Positions 10,094 through 20,899 of a DNA stretch of 64,000 nucleotides are shown here, piece by piece. Below the pieces are notes generated by a model. It did not search any database and was not told where the DNA came from. It was given only the letters and a program-made list of their open reading frames with translations. Numbering within the stretch: position 1 is the first letter of the stretch; every line of letters starts with the position of its first letter. The DNA comes from an uncultured Clostridia bacterium. Lineage in GTDB: Bacteria; Bacillota; Clostridia; Christensenellales; Borkfalkiaceae. The stretch covers positions 41,429 to 105,428 of the forward strand of contig CALZDP010000003.1 of the NCBI GenBank assembly GCA_945638575.1. Reading direction: 5' to 3'. A program made the translations under genes and the position numbers.

Positions 10094-11894
10094 AAAGGTT
10101 TTTATCTTTAATTTGTTTTAAAATAACAACCGAATAAGGTTTAATTTCACATTCTGTTTTCGGTGTAAAATCCTTATTAAGAAGGTCTATAACAGGCTGT
10201 GAAAATTTAAGTTTTGCGCTAACCGATTTAACGGAAGCCGCAACGATTATACGCTCAAAGCCGTCAGTTCTATCGAAAACAAGAAGGTTTTTATCGTAAT
10301 ATAAAATGTTAAGTTCGCCTTCCGCAAACAAACCTTCGCTGTTTCTTACATAAGCCAAAGTTTTAATAAATTCAATAAAGTCTTCGTCCTCTTTACCCCA
10401 AGGATAGCACCGTCTGTTGTAAGGATCCAAGTCCCCCGTCATACCGGCTTCGTCGCCGTAATATATGCAAGGGCTTCCGTAAACGGTAAACAGCAACGCA
10501 TACGCCATTTTGGCAAAGCATTTGCCTTTTTTTAATTCTTCGTCGTTTAAGTAGACCTCTCTTAACCTATCTTTATCTGTAACGATAGTGCTTCTTCCGA
10601 GATTATTGATAATCCTTACCGTATCGTGGGTGGAAAGCAGGTTCATAAGGTTATCCAGCGCACATTTGGGATAATTGTTTTTTTGTGTTTCTAAAACGTG
10701 CACCAAATAATAAGTCGATCTGTGCAATAAAAAGTCGCAAATGCCGTCGCGCAGTTGATAATTCATAACCGAATCAAGTTCGTTTCCCAAAAAGTATTTA
10801 CGACGAACGCCGTAAGCAACTTTGTTGGTGGCGTCTTCCCAAACTTCGCCAATGACCGCCGCCCCGTACTTTTTGGCGACTTTACGGATTTTTGTCACAA
10901 AATCGTCGGTAAGTTCGTCCACGACGTCAAGCCTTACGCCTTTAAAACCCATCTTAAAATAGTGCGGAAGCACTTCTTCCAAAATAAAGTTTTGATAACT
11001 TAAAGAATCCTTTTTTATGGACGGAAGGCTTTTAAAGTTCCACCAAGAGGCGTAGCCGTCGGGATAATTATAAAAATCGTACCAGTCGTAATAGGGGGAA
11101 TTTTTGTCGTTGTACGCACCGTACGGAGGATAATTACCGCACCTGTTAAAATACTTGCTGTCTTCACCCGTGTGGTTGTACACCCCGTCAAAAATAAATG
11201 AAATACCTATTTTATTTGCGGCGGAAAGCAAAGTTTTAAGATCTTCTTCCGTTCCGAGTAAGGGGTCGACTTTAAGGTAATCGCCCGTGTCGTAACGATG
11301 CGAGGAGTATGCTTTTACTATGGGATTAAGATAGACAACGTTTACGCCTAAACTTTTAAGGTAATAAAGTTTTGAAGTAATGCCTTTAAAGTCGCCGCCG
11401 AAAAATTCGTTGTTTAAAACCTTTCCGTCTTGGTTGCGATAGGTAGGCGTTGCGCCCCAATCCCTGCAAAGAATTTTTCCTTTTTCTATCCTGCCGTTAC
11501 CCGCCCTGCAAAATCTGTCCGGAAATATTTGATAAATTATTGCCCCTTTTAAAAGGTCGGGCGTTTGGTAATCTTTTAAAGTTACCGTAAGTTGGTAATC
11601 CCCGTAACCTTCAGGCGGTTTTTTTGCCCATAGGTCGTTAGAAGAATAATACCTGCCTTCGTCGGTTTCAAAATGATAGAAGTATAAACCTTGCTCTAAT
11701 CTTTCAAGACGTACGAAAAAACAACCCTCTGACCCCTTCGTCATAGAGTAACGGTCGTATCCGTTACCGTCTTTGGAAATCATTAGATTAACCCAACTGT
11801 TGTCCGTGGTAACGGAAATATAACAATTTTCTTCTACGTCTATTGCACCTAATAAGGATTTATGTTCCTTAACGTTTGGATTAAATTTGAACAT
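10092..11894 (-). CDS. GH13 alpha-amylase family (neopullulanase/maltogenic amylase type)
   Basis: IYQIFPDRFCRAG, FDGVYNHTG, GVRLDVVDEL, VIGEVW, LLSTHDT motifs. Confidence 0.92.
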   Translation of the reverse strand: MFKFNPNVKEHKSLLGAIDVEENCYISVTTDNSWVNLMISKDGNGYDRYSMTKGSEGCFFVRLERLEQGLYFYHFETDEGRYYSSNDLWAKKPPEGYGDYQLTVTLKDYQTPDLLKGAIIYQIFPDRFCRAGNGRIEKGKILCRDWGATPTYRNQDGKVLNNEFFGGDFKGITSKLYYLKSLGVNVVYLNPIVKAYSSHRYDTGDYLKVDPLLGTEEDLKTLLSAANKIGISFIFDGVYNHTGEDSKYFNRCGNYPPYGAYNDKNSPYYDWYDFYNYPDGYASWWNFKSLPSIKKDSLSYQNFILEEVLPHYFKMGFKGVRLDVVDELTDDFVTKIRKVAKKYGAAVIGEVWEDATNKVAYGVRRKYFLGNELDSVMNYQLRDGICDFLLHRSTYYLVHVLETQKNNYPKCALDNLMNLLSTHDTVRIINNLGRSTIVTDKDRLREVYLNDEELKKGKCFAKMAYALLFTVYGSPCIYYGDEAGMTGDLDPYNRRCYPWGKEDEDFIEFIKTLAYVRNSEGLFAEGELNILYYDKNLLVFDRTDGFERIIVAASVKSVSAKLKFSQPVIDLLNKDFTPKTECEIKPYSVVILKQIKDKNL

Positions 11895-11970
11895 TTGTGA
11901 TATTGCGAAGATATGTCATCTTAGACGCACTTATCGGTTTTCCTAAATGCAAATCATTTTTAAAAATGCA

Positions 11971-11997
11971 AATAAGTGCGTCTATAGGTCGATTATC
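11971..11997 (+). repeat. CTATARG element (intergenic)
   Basis: AATAAGTGCGTCTATAGGTCGATTATC. Confidence 0.7.
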
Positions 11998-12011
11998 TTT
12001 AGTTTTTAGAT

Positions 12012-14462
12012 TTATTTTATCGTGCTTTTGGTAACATTTTTCAAGTCCCAAATATTGTCTGCGTACTCTTTAATGGCGCGGTCGGCAGAGAAGAAACCCG
12101 CCGAAGCGATGTTAAACAAAGACTTTCTGTTCCAAGCCGTTCTGTCAAGATAATCTTTGTCCATTTTCTCTTTGGTTTCCGCATAAGAAGCGAAATCCGC
12201 AAGACACATATACGGGTCGGCAACCGGCGAGCCGGTGGTTAAATACTGAGCAAAAGATTCAAAACTTATGCCGGAATACCCCTTTCTTAAAGCCTCTATA
12301 ATCCTGTAAATCTTGTGATTGTTGTGATAATAAGAGATAGCGTCGTAGCCGTCCGCCCACATTCTTTCCACTTCTTTGGCCTTTAAGCCGAAAATGTAAA
12401 TGTTGTCGTCGCCGACAAGTTGGCGCATTTCAACGTTTGCGCCGTCCAAAGTGCCGACGGTCAGGGCGCCGTTAATCATAAACTTCATATTACCGGTACC
12501 GCTTGCTTCCTTGCCGGCAAGAGATATCTGTTCGGAAATCTCGGTTGCGGGCATTAAACTTTCGGCTATGGTTACGGAATAGTCTTCCATATAAACCACT
12601 TTCAACTTTTCTCTGATACGGGGGTCGGGATTGTTGTTGATATCGTCCGCCAAGCAACAGATAAGTTTAATAATCTGTTTTGCCATGTAATATCCCGGCG
12701 CCGCCTTTGCCCCGAATATAAAGGTTTTGGGAAGCATTTCTTTATCGGGGTTAGCCTTTAATTCTTCATAAAGGTTTATGATGTACATAACGTTTAAAAG
12801 TTGACGTTTGTACTCGTGCATACGCTTAGCCTGAACGTCGAAAACGGAATTTGTATCTACGATAATACCGTTTCTTTCGGCAATCATTTTGGCAAGTTGC
12901 TGTTTTTTAATCTTTTTAATAGCCTCTAAACGACTTAAAACCTGCTTGTCGTCGGCAAAACCTTTAAACTTTTCAAGTTCTTCGGAATGATGAACGAAGC
13001 CGTCGCCGATACACTCTTTAATGAGTTCGGAAAGTTCCGGATTGCATTGGCAAAGCCATCTTCTGTGGGCGATACCGTTTGTTACGTTCGTAAACTTTTC
13101 GGGGGTATCGAGATAGAAATCTTTGAAAATGCTATCTTTAATGATATCGCTGTGCAAAGCCGATACGCCGTTTACCTTGTGTGAGCCGACTACCGAAAGG
13201 TTTGCCATTCTAACTTTGCCGTAAGACATAAGGGACATTCTTTCGATTTTAGCCCAATCGCCGGGGTATTTTTGCCAAAGTTCGTTGCAGTAACGGCGGT
13301 TGATTTCCTTTATAATGGAATAAATCCTCGGCAATCTTCTTTCGATAAGGTCTTCGTTCCAAACTTCCAAGGCTTCGGGAAGCACAGTGTGGTTGGTGTA
13401 AGCAACGGTTCTTACCGTAATGTCCCAAGCCTTTTCCCAAGGATATCCGTGTTCGTCGACAAGAAGTCGCATAAGTTCGGGCACAGAAAGGGCGGGGTGG
13501 GTATCGTTGAGATGTATTGAAACCTTTTCGGGAAGGTTATCGTAGGTACGATAACGTTTAAAGTGGTCGAAAAGTATGTTTTGCAAAGACGCCGAAACCA
13601 ATAAATATTGCTGTTTTAACCTTAAAGCCTTGCCTTCGAAGTGGTTATCGGAAGGATATAAAACCTTGGTTATAAGTTCGGCTTCGTTGTTTTCCTTCAT
13701 ACAGCGCATATAATCCCCTTGCGAGAATAAGTGCATATCGAAGGTTTTTGCGGAACGCGCCGCCCAAAGCCTTAAAACGGAAACCGCTTCGCTGTCTTTA
13801 CCGGAAATCATCATATCGTAAGGAACGGCTTCGATTTCGTCATAGTCAACGTGATTTACCCTCATACCGTTTGGGGTCCATTCTTCCTCTATTTTTCCGT
13901 CGAACTTAACTTTATAAGTCCTGTCCGAACGGCGGGTAAGCCAAACTTCACCGCCCGGCAACCATTCGTCGGGAAGTTCCATCTGCCAACCGTTGACTAT
14001 TTTTTGCTTAAATAAACCGTATTCGTAACGAATGGAAAAGCCGTAAGCAGGATAGTTTTGAGTGGCTAAGCCGTCCATATAGCAAGCGGCAAGCCTGCCT
14101 AAACCGCCGTTGCCGAGTCCTGCGTCGGGTTCCATTTCGTACAAATCGTCAAGGGTAACGTTAAAACTTTTAAGCGCGCCCTTTAATGATTCTTCGAGAT
14201 TCAGATTATAAACGTTATTTTTAAGCGATCTTCCAAGCAAAAACTCCATGCAAAGATAATAGACTTTTTTTGATTGATCTTTTTTAGTGGTTTCGTGGTA
14301 CTGTTGGCGTTTGTCAAGTAAAATATCCTTAACGGTTAATACCACCGCTTTATAAAGAATATCTTTGGTACATTCGTTTTCTTCCACGCCGAAAAATTTG
14401 GTAAGTTTGCCGTTTATCAACTCTTTCATCTGTTTGCTTGTTAAATTACCGTTCATATACAA
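12012..14462 (-). CDS. glgP: Glycogen/starch phosphorylase
   Basis: VYYLCMEFLLGRSLKNN, EPDAGLGNGGLGRLAACYMD, PLP site EASGTGNMKFMINGALTVGTLDGANVE. Confidence 0.97.
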   Translation of the reverse strand: MYMNGNLTSKQMKELINGKLTKFFGVEENECTKDILYKAVVLTVKDILLDKRQQYHETTKKDQSKKVYYLCMEFLLGRSLKNNVYNLNLEESLKGALKSFNVTLDDLYEMEPDAGLGNGGLGRLAACYMDGLATQNYPAYGFSIRYEYGLFKQKIVNGWQMELPDEWLPGGEVWLTRRSDRTYKVKFDGKIEEEWTPNGMRVNHVDYDEIEAVPYDMMISGKDSEAVSVLRLWAARSAKTFDMHLFSQGDYMRCMKENNEAELITKVLYPSDNHFEGKALRLKQQYLLVSASLQNILFDHFKRYRTYDNLPEKVSIHLNDTHPALSVPELMRLLVDEHGYPWEKAWDITVRTVAYTNHTVLPEALEVWNEDLIERRLPRIYSIIKEINRRYCNELWQKYPGDWAKIERMSLMSYGKVRMANLSVVGSHKVNGVSALHSDIIKDSIFKDFYLDTPEKFTNVTNGIAHRRWLCQCNPELSELIKECIGDGFVHHSEELEKFKGFADDKQVLSRLEAIKKIKKQQLAKMIAERNGIIVDTNSVFDVQAKRMHEYKRQLLNVMYIINLYEELKANPDKEMLPKTFIFGAKAAPGYYMAKQIIKLICCLADDINNNPDPRIREKLKVVYMEDYSVTIAESLMPATEISEQISLAGKEASGTGNMKFMINGALTVGTLDGANVEMRQLVGDDNIYIFGLKAKEVERMWADGYDAISYYHNNHKIYRIIEALRKGYSGISFESFAQYLTTGSPVADPYMCLADFASYAETKEKMDKDYLDRTAWNRKSLFNIASAGFFSADRAIKEYADNIWDLKNVTKSTIK

Positions 14463-14548
14463 CTCCTAATTGCTGAATTTACCTTATAAGCCGATTTTAC
14501 ACACGGCTTTTTTTGATTTTAAATAATATATTTTGACCGTTAAAAGAT

Positions 14549-16072
14549 TCAGTCGTTTTTAAGTTTTAGATAAAGTTTTTCATATTCCGAGGCGGATTTT
14601 TTCCACGAAAAGTCCGTCGTCATAGCCTCTTTTACTATTTTTGCAAAAGTTTCTTTGTCTTTATAGGTTTCGGCAGCCTCCTCGATAACGCGCAACATAC
14701 CTTCGGCGTTATAATCGTTGAAAGCAAAACCGTTACCGCTGACTTTGGTTTCGTTGTAAGGCGTAATGGTATCCCTTAAACCGCCCGTCCTTCTAACAAT
14801 GGGAACGGCGCCGTAGCGTGCCGCAATCATTTGGGAAAGACCGCAAGGTTCCGAACGCGAAGGCATCAAAAACAGATCCGCACCCGAATAAATTTTTGAG
14901 GACAAATCTTTGTTATAAGCAATTATCGCCTTCAATTTGCCCTTGTAAACTTCGGACATATAGGCAAAATAATTTTCGTATTCGACATCCCCTTTGCCAA
15001 GAATAACCACCTGCACGTCAAGACTAAGTATTCTTTCCAAAACCTGTCTTACAAGGTCGAGCCCTTTGTGAGGAACAAGGCGTGAAATCATAGCGATGAC
15101 CGGCACGTCCTTTTTAACGGGAAGGTTCAAAAGTTTTTGAAGTTCGGCTTTGCAAACCTCTTTGCCCGAAAGGTCGTCTGCGGTATAATTTTTAAAAATC
15201 GCGCCGTCGGTTTCCGGATTAAAGGCTTTTACGTCGATACCGTTGACGATACCGCAAAGTTTGTTTTTGGCGTCGTTTACGGCGTATTCAAGTCCGCAAG
15301 CGTATTCCGACGATAAAATTTCGTCGGCGTAAGAGGAACTTACCGTCGAAACGTAATCGGAAAACACCAATGCGCCTTTCATAAGGTTGAGTCCGCCGCT
15401 ATAGTCCAATGCCGGAATATATTTCGGATCTAACCCGAAAAGATCGGTAATGTCGTCGTGGGGGTATCTGCCTTGATATTCTATGTTGTGAATGGTGAAC
15501 AATGATTTTATTCCTTGATAAGCAGGTCTGTCCGCATAAACGGTCTTTAAATAAACGACCGCAAGCGCCGCCTGCCAATCGTGGCAGTGCATTATGTCGG
15601 GATAGTATTCCAAATGCGACATTGTTTCCAAAACCGCGCGCGAAAAGAATGCAAACCTTTCGCCGTCATCGTAATAACCGTAAAGATTTTCACGCTTGAA
15701 ATAGTATTCGTTGTCTAAAAAATAGAAAGTAACGTTTTTGCGTTTATAATAGAAAAGTCCGCAATACTGGTTACGCCAACCGACCGGAACGTTGAAGTTG
15801 GTTACGTAAGTTAAATGATTTTTAAAACCTTCTTCCATACCGCCGTAAAGGGGAAGTATAACCCTTACGTCAAGATCCTTTTCCGCAAGAGAAACCGGAA
15901 GCGAACCGAGTACGTCCGCCAATCCGCCCGTTTTGATAAACGGAGTTGCTTCCGACCCGACAAGCAGTACGGAAATTTTAGGCTCAACCGTAACCGTTAT
16001 CGGTTTGACACGGCTTTTGGTCTTAGCGGTTTTGGTGGTTTTTAAGTTGCTGCTTTTATTAACTTCGCTCAT
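14549..16072 (-). CDS. glgA: Glycogen synthase (ADP-glucose, GT5)
   Basis: KTGGLADVLGSLP, MHCHDWQAAL, MPSRSEPCGLSQMIAARYG. Confidence 0.96.
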   Translation of the reverse strand: MSEVNKSSNLKTTKTAKTKSRVKPITVTVEPKISVLLVGSEATPFIKTGGLADVLGSLPVSLAEKDLDVRVILPLYGGMEEGFKNHLTYVTNFNVPVGWRNQYCGLFYYKRKNVTFYFLDNEYYFKRENLYGYYDDGERFAFFSRAVLETMSHLEYYPDIMHCHDWQAALAVVYLKTVYADRPAYQGIKSLFTIHNIEYQGRYPHDDITDLFGLDPKYIPALDYSGGLNLMKGALVFSDYVSTVSSSYADEILSSEYACGLEYAVNDAKNKLCGIVNGIDVKAFNPETDGAIFKNYTADDLSGKEVCKAELQKLLNLPVKKDVPVIAMISRLVPHKGLDLVRQVLERILSLDVQVVILGKGDVEYENYFAYMSEVYKGKLKAIIAYNKDLSSKIYSGADLFLMPSRSEPCGLSQMIAARYGAVPIVRRTGGLRDTITPYNETKVSGNGFAFNDYNAEGMLRVIEEAAETYKDKETFAKIVKEAMTTDFSWKKSASEYEKLYLKLKND

Positions 16073-16092
16073 TCTTTTCTCCTTTTTAAGGG

Positions 16093-16120
16093 TAATAATC
16101 GACCTATAGGTCGGTTTTTA
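16093..16120 (-). repeat. CTATARG element (intergenic)
   Basis: TAATAATCGACCTATAGGTCGGTTTTTA; near-perfect palindrome. Confidence 0.7.
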
Positions 16121-16185
16121 GGCGTTTAGCCCAACTTTGCGACGCAATATTCAAGCACAAACTTAAATATCTGCGCCGTAATGTT

Positions 16186-17298
16186 TTAAACTGTTAAATC
16201 TTTCTTCAAATAGAAAGGAAGTTCGTCGCAGCCTGCCAAGACCTTTCTGTCCCTTATGACTACGTTTTTGTCGGTAATTACAGATGTTAAGTTGGCGTAA
16301 TCACCTACCGAAGTGTTCTTCATTAAAATGCAGTTTTTAACAACCGCCCCGCGCGATACTTTTACTCCGCGGAAAATTATGCTGTTGTAAACTTCGCCTT
16401 CTATTATGCAACCGTCGGAAATAAGCGAGTTATTAACCACTGCGTTAACTCCGTACTCGGTAGGCGCCGAGTCTTTGATTTTGGTGTAGACTTCGGCAAC
16501 GCCGAAAAGGCTGTCTCTGGTCTTTTTGTCAAGCAAAGCCAAGTTTACGTTGTAAAAACGCTGTAAGGAAGAAATCTCTTCAAAATAACCGGTGTGCTTA
16601 TAGCCGACAACCTTCATTGCGTTAAGATTTTTCGCAATGGTATCTTTAATAAAGTGCCTTTTGCCGTGTGCAATGGCGTCGCTTACCAATGAAACCAACA
16701 AATCTTTACGCAAAATACAAATGTTTCCGTAAATATTTACCTTTCCGCTTACCTTAGGGTCAACGGAAAGTTCTTTAACTACGCCGTTTGCGTCGACCTT
16801 TAAAATAACGTTGTTGGTACCGGATACATCCTTCATATCCTTTTGCGCATATAAAAGAGTAACCGCCGCCTGCGAATCGATATGATACTTTAACATCTTA
16901 TTGAAGTCGATGTTGTAAACCGAGTTGGTATCGGACATTACTATGTAAGTTTCGGTACAGCGGTTTATAAAACCGAGTACCGTTTTTAAGGCTTCAAGCC
17001 TTGTGGAATAAAGGGTGTCGGAATCCTTTTCGCCGAAAGGCGGTAACAATACGAATCCGCCGTTTTTTCTGGCTAAGTCCCATTCCTTTCCGCTGCCGAC
17101 GTGGTCGATTAAAGACCTATAGTTACGCTTTGTAACGCAACCGACGTGGGTTATGCCGGAGTTTACCATGCTTGACAAAGTAAAGTCTATAAGGCGGTAT
17201 CTTCCGGCAAATGGAATTGCGCCGATAGTTCTGTTCATGGTGAGTTCCGGAACGTTGTTATCGTGAATATTTGAAAATATAATACCTAATGCGTTCAT
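16186..17298 (-). CDS. glgD: Glucose-1-phosphate adenylyltransferase subunit GlgD
   Basis: MNALGIIFSNIHDNNVPELTMNRTIGAIPFAGRYRLIDFTLSSMVNSGI. Confidence 0.95.
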   Translation of the reverse strand: MNALGIIFSNIHDNNVPELTMNRTIGAIPFAGRYRLIDFTLSSMVNSGITHVGCVTKRNYRSLIDHVGSGKEWDLARKNGGFVLLPPFGEKDSDTLYSTRLEALKTVLGFINRCTETYIVMSDTNSVYNIDFNKMLKYHIDSQAAVTLLYAQKDMKDVSGTNNVILKVDANGVVKELSVDPKVSGKVNIYGNICILRKDLLVSLVSDAIAHGKRHFIKDTIAKNLNAMKVVGYKHTGYFEEISSLQRFYNVNLALLDKKTRDSLFGVAEVYTKIKDSAPTEYGVNAVVNNSLISDGCIIEGEVYNSIIFRGVKVSRGAVVKNCILMKNTSVGDYANLTSVITDKNVVIRDRKVLAGCDELPFYLKKDLTV

Positions 17299-17326
17299 TT
17301 CTTATCCCCCCTGTTGATTTTAGCGA

Positions 17327-18511
17327 TTAGTCTTTATCCTCGACTATTTCACCGGGTTCGACCACACCCTTATCGGGCAAAACGTAATCTCTGCCGATAA
17401 CGGAAATTTTACGCTTGGGTTGTGCGCCTCCGCCGACTTTACAGTTTTTGCCGACAACCACGCCCTCGTCTAAAATAGCGTTTTCGATAACGGAATTTTC
17501 GCCGATGACTACGCCTTTAAAAAGAACGCTGTTTTTAACCACTGCACCCTTTTTAACGGTTACGTGGTCGGATAAAACGGAATTTTCCACCTTGCCGTAA
17601 ATTTCACCGCCGAGGGAAACTATGCTGTTTCTGACAACGCCGGTTTCTCCGACGTAGTGAGGCGGAGCGATAGGGTTTCTCGAATGAATACGCCAATCGC
17701 TTTTAAGGTCGAATTTGGGGTTATCGCCCAAAAGGTCCATATTAGCGTCGAAAAGGGAATCTATGGTTCCCACGTCCTTCCAATAGCCTTCAAACTTGTA
17801 AGCGAACATTCTTTCACCTTGGTTAAGCATAGCGGGAAGAATATCTTTACCGAAGTCGTTTGAAGTGTCTTTTTTCAAAGCGTCCTCTTCAAGATATTTG
17901 TAAAGTTTTTCGGCGGTAAAGATATATATGCCCATCGAAGCAAGGTTGGATTTGGGATTTGCCGGCTTTTCTTCAAATTCGTAAATACTGCCGTCGGGGT
18001 TGGTATTTAAAATACCGAAACGCGAAGCCTCTTCGGTTGGGACTTCGATAGCCGCTATGGTACAGTCGGCGTTATTTTGTTTATGCGCCGAAAGCATTGC
18101 GGCATAGTTCATTTTGTAAATATGATCGCCCGAAAGTATAAGCACGTAATCGGGATTGTATTGCTTTATAAAGGCTATGTTTTGGTAAATGGCGTTGGCC
18201 GTTCCCAAAAACCAATCACTGCCCTTTTTGGCTTGATAGGGCGAAAGAATATGTACTCCGCCGAACGACCTGTCTAAGTCCCACGACTGGCCGTTACCGA
18301 TATAATCGTTTAAAAGCAGCGGTTGATATTGCGTAAGTACGCCGACCGTGTCTAAATCGGAGTTGACGCAGTTGGAAAGCGGAAAGTCTATAATTTTGTA
18401 CTTACCGCCGAAAGTAACGGCAGGTTTTGCCACTTTGCTTGTAAGGGCGTAAAGTCTGCTACCCTGTCCGCCGGCAAGAAGCATCGCCACACATTCTTTT
18501 TTAATTGCCAT
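17327..18511 (-). CDS. glgC: Glucose-1-phosphate adenylyltransferase GlgC
   Basis: [46 protein letters not shown]. Confidence 0.97.
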   Translation of the reverse strand: MAIKKECVAMLLAGGQGSRLYALTSKVAKPAVTFGGKYKIIDFPLSNCVNSDLDTVGVLTQYQPLLLNDYIGNGQSWDLDRSFGGVHILSPYQAKKGSDWFLGTANAIYQNIAFIKQYNPDYVLILSGDHIYKMNYAAMLSAHKQNNADCTIAAIEVPTEEASRFGILNTNPDGSIYEFEEKPANPKSNLASMGIYIFTAEKLYKYLEEDALKKDTSNDFGKDILPAMLNQGERMFAYKFEGYWKDVGTIDSLFDANMDLLGDNPKFDLKSDWRIHSRNPIAPPHYVGETGVVRNSIVSLGGEIYGKVENSVLSDHVTVKKGAVVKNSVLFKGVVIGENSVIENAILDEGVVVGKNCKVGGGAQPKRKISVIGRDYVLPDKGVVEPGEIVEDKD

Positions 18512-18585
18512 AATTCCCCCTGAATTTGTTTATCATATTTTTTATATCGCCTTGCGATTAAATTTTTGTTTTGAATATTTTTTAT

Positions 18586-18610
18586 AAAACAGGGCTATAA
18601 GCCCGTTATT
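18586..18610 (+). repeat. CTATARG element (intergenic)
   Basis: AAAACAGGGCTATAAGCCCGTTATT. Confidence 0.65.
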
Positions 18611-18618
18611 GGCTGTTT

Positions 18619-20592
18619 TTACTTTTCTTTAACAAGATACATAAAGGAAAGCGGTGCAAGATTTACCCTTATAGACTTATTTCTGCCGTGGGCGTGAATA
18701 GATTCCGCGGTAAACACCCAGTCGCCGAACTTGTTGTAACCGCCGTATCTTTCGTCGTCGGATAAAAAGGCAAGTTTGTATTTTGAACCGTTTACGCCGA
18801 TCCTGTAATCGTAATGGGAAACGCCCGAGAAGTTAATTACGCACAACAACACTTCACCGCTGTAACCCTTTCTTTCGTAGGCGACCACGTTGTTTTGGGC
18901 GTCGTCCGCAACCAACCATTCAAAACCGTCCCAACTGTTGTCAATGGAATACAATGCGTCGTGTTCCTTATAAAAACGGTTAAGGTCTTTAAAGAAAAGT
19001 TGCATCTTTTTGTGCGCGTCGTATTCGTCGACGAGGAAGTATTCCAAGCCTTTTTTGTAATCCCATTCCGCGAACTGACCGAATTCCTGTCCCATGAAGA
19101 TGAGTTTTTTGCCGGGGTGGGACATCATATACCCCATAAAAGCCCTTACTCCGCCGAATTTATCAACGTAGTTTCCGGGCATTTTGTTTATAAGCGAACC
19201 TTTGCCGTAAACTACTTCGTCGTGCGAGATAGGCAAAATGTAGTTTTCGGAATAGGCGTACATCATTGAAAAGGTCAATTCGTTGTGATGATAATATCTG
19301 TACATAGGGTCGGTCTTTACGTAACTTAAAACGTCGTTCATCCAACCCATGTTCCATTTGTGGGTAAATCCAAGTCCGCCCACGTCAATCGACCAGGTTA
19401 CCTTGGGGAAGGCTGTGGATTCTTCGGCAACGGTAATAGCGTAAGGATATGCGCTTCTTACCGCGGAATTGAATTTTTGGAAAAATGCAACCGCTTCTAA
19501 GTTTATATTGCCGCCGAAACTGTTTTTAGCCCATTCGCCGTCTTTTTTGCCGTAGTCAAGATATAACATTGCGGCAACGGCGTCCACCCTTAAACCGTCA
19601 ACGTGATACTTGTCGAACATAAACATTGCCGAGGAAACCAAAAAAGACTGAACTTCCGTCTTGCCGTAGTCGAAAATCCTCGTTCCCCATTCCTTGTGTT
19701 CACGGCGTAACGGGTTGGAATCTTCATACAGGCAGGTTCCGTCAAATTCGTATAATCCGTATCCGTCTTTGGGGAAATGCGCCGGTACCCAATCCAAAAT
19801 TACGGCTATTCCGTTTAGGTGAAAACTGTCGATAAGGTGCATAAAGTCCTTAGGGGTGCCCATTCTCGACGTAGGCGCAAAATATCCGGTTACCTGATAA
19901 CCCCAACTGGGTTCAAAAGGATATTCGGTGATAGGCATAAACTCCACGTGAGTGTAGCCCATTTCTTTTACGTAAGGCACTAACTCGTCCGCAAGTTGAA
20001 GATAGGATAGCGGAGAACCGTCGGGATTGCGCTTCCAACTTAAAAGGTTGACTTCAAAAATGTTGACGGGCGAATTATATACGTCCCTGTTTTTTCTTTC
20101 TTCCTCGTAATCGACGGACAACCATTCGTAACCGTCTAAGTCATAAATTTTGGAAGCCGTTTCCGGCGGAGTTTCGGTGTGGAAAGCAAAAGGGTCCGCT
20201 TTATAACTAAAACCTGCCCCAGAAGTAGGTGTTTTTAATGCGTATTTATATATGTCGTACTGCTTTAAACCTTCGACAAAACATTCCCAAATGCCGGCGT
20301 TGTTTATGCGAACCATTTGGTTTGCGTTGGTATCCCAACCGTTAAAATCGCCGACAACGGAAACCTCTCGGCAGGCAGGCGCCCATACTCTGAAAACGAC
20401 GCCCTTTTTACCGTCCGATTCCGTAAAATGCGCACCTAAAAATTCGTAGGAACGGAAATTGGTACCTTCGTGAAAAAGATATACGGGAACGTCGTTGCCG
20501 TAATTGATTTGTTTTTTAGTAGGTCTTCCGACGCGCTTTTTAGTTGCGTCTGCGACCGATAATCTGGATTTTGTTGCAGTAACCTTTGACAT
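18619..20592 (-). CDS. glgB: 1,4-alpha-glucan branching enzyme (CBM48 + GH13)
   Basis: VVGDFNGWDTNANQM, GYTHVEFMPITEYPFEPSWGYQVTGYFAPTSRMGTP, GLRVDAVAAMLYLDY. Confidence 0.97.
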   Translation of the reverse strand: MSKVTATKSRLSVADATKKRVGRPTKKQINYGNDVPVYLFHEGTNFRSYEFLGAHFTESDGKKGVVFRVWAPACREVSVVGDFNGWDTNANQMVRINNAGIWECFVEGLKQYDIYKYALKTPTSGAGFSYKADPFAFHTETPPETASKIYDLDGYEWLSVDYEEERKNRDVYNSPVNIFEVNLLSWKRNPDGSPLSYLQLADELVPYVKEMGYTHVEFMPITEYPFEPSWGYQVTGYFAPTSRMGTPKDFMHLIDSFHLNGIAVILDWVPAHFPKDGYGLYEFDGTCLYEDSNPLRREHKEWGTRIFDYGKTEVQSFLVSSAMFMFDKYHVDGLRVDAVAAMLYLDYGKKDGEWAKNSFGGNINLEAVAFFQKFNSAVRSAYPYAITVAEESTAFPKVTWSIDVGGLGFTHKWNMGWMNDVLSYVKTDPMYRYYHHNELTFSMMYAYSENYILPISHDEVVYGKGSLINKMPGNYVDKFGGVRAFMGYMMSHPGKKLIFMGQEFGQFAEWDYKKGLEYFLVDEYDAHKKMQLFFKDLNRFYKEHDALYSIDNSWDGFEWLVADDAQNNVVAYERKGYSGEVLLCVINFSGVSHYDYRIGVNGSKYKLAFLSDDERYGGYNKFGDWVFTAESIHAHGRNKSIRVNLAPLSFMYLVKEK

Positions 20593-20705
20593 AATTTACC
20601 TACCGAATAGTTTTTTGCACCTTTATTTTACCACATTTTAGGATTTTTGCAATATAAATACGGGCATAAATAAGCATTTTATGATAATTTGATTATATTA
20701 AGTGA

Positions 20706-20750
20706 GTTTAAATAAAGATATTAGGAAGTTTAGATAAAGATATCGGAGCA
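20706..20750. repeat. Short imperfect tandem repeat (2 x ~22 bp)
   Basis: GTTTAAATAAAGATATTAGGAA / GTTTAGATAAAGATATCGGAGC. Confidence 0.6.
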
Positions 20751-20877
20751 CAACCCCTCTGTCGGCAAAGCCGAATCTCCCCTTGCTAAATAGGCAACAT
20801 AGGAGTATGGTTCGGTACTTGGTAGTATTCTACCTAAGTTTTGTGTGTCGGCAGCCAATTTTTAGTCGTTAAAAAAG

Positions 20878-20896
20878 CACGGAAAATTTCCGTGCA
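20878..20896 (-). terminator. Rho-independent terminator downstream of the SDR gene
   Basis: GCACGGAAATTTTCCGTGC followed by TTTTTT on the minus strand. Confidence 0.75.
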
Positions 20897-20899
20897 TTT

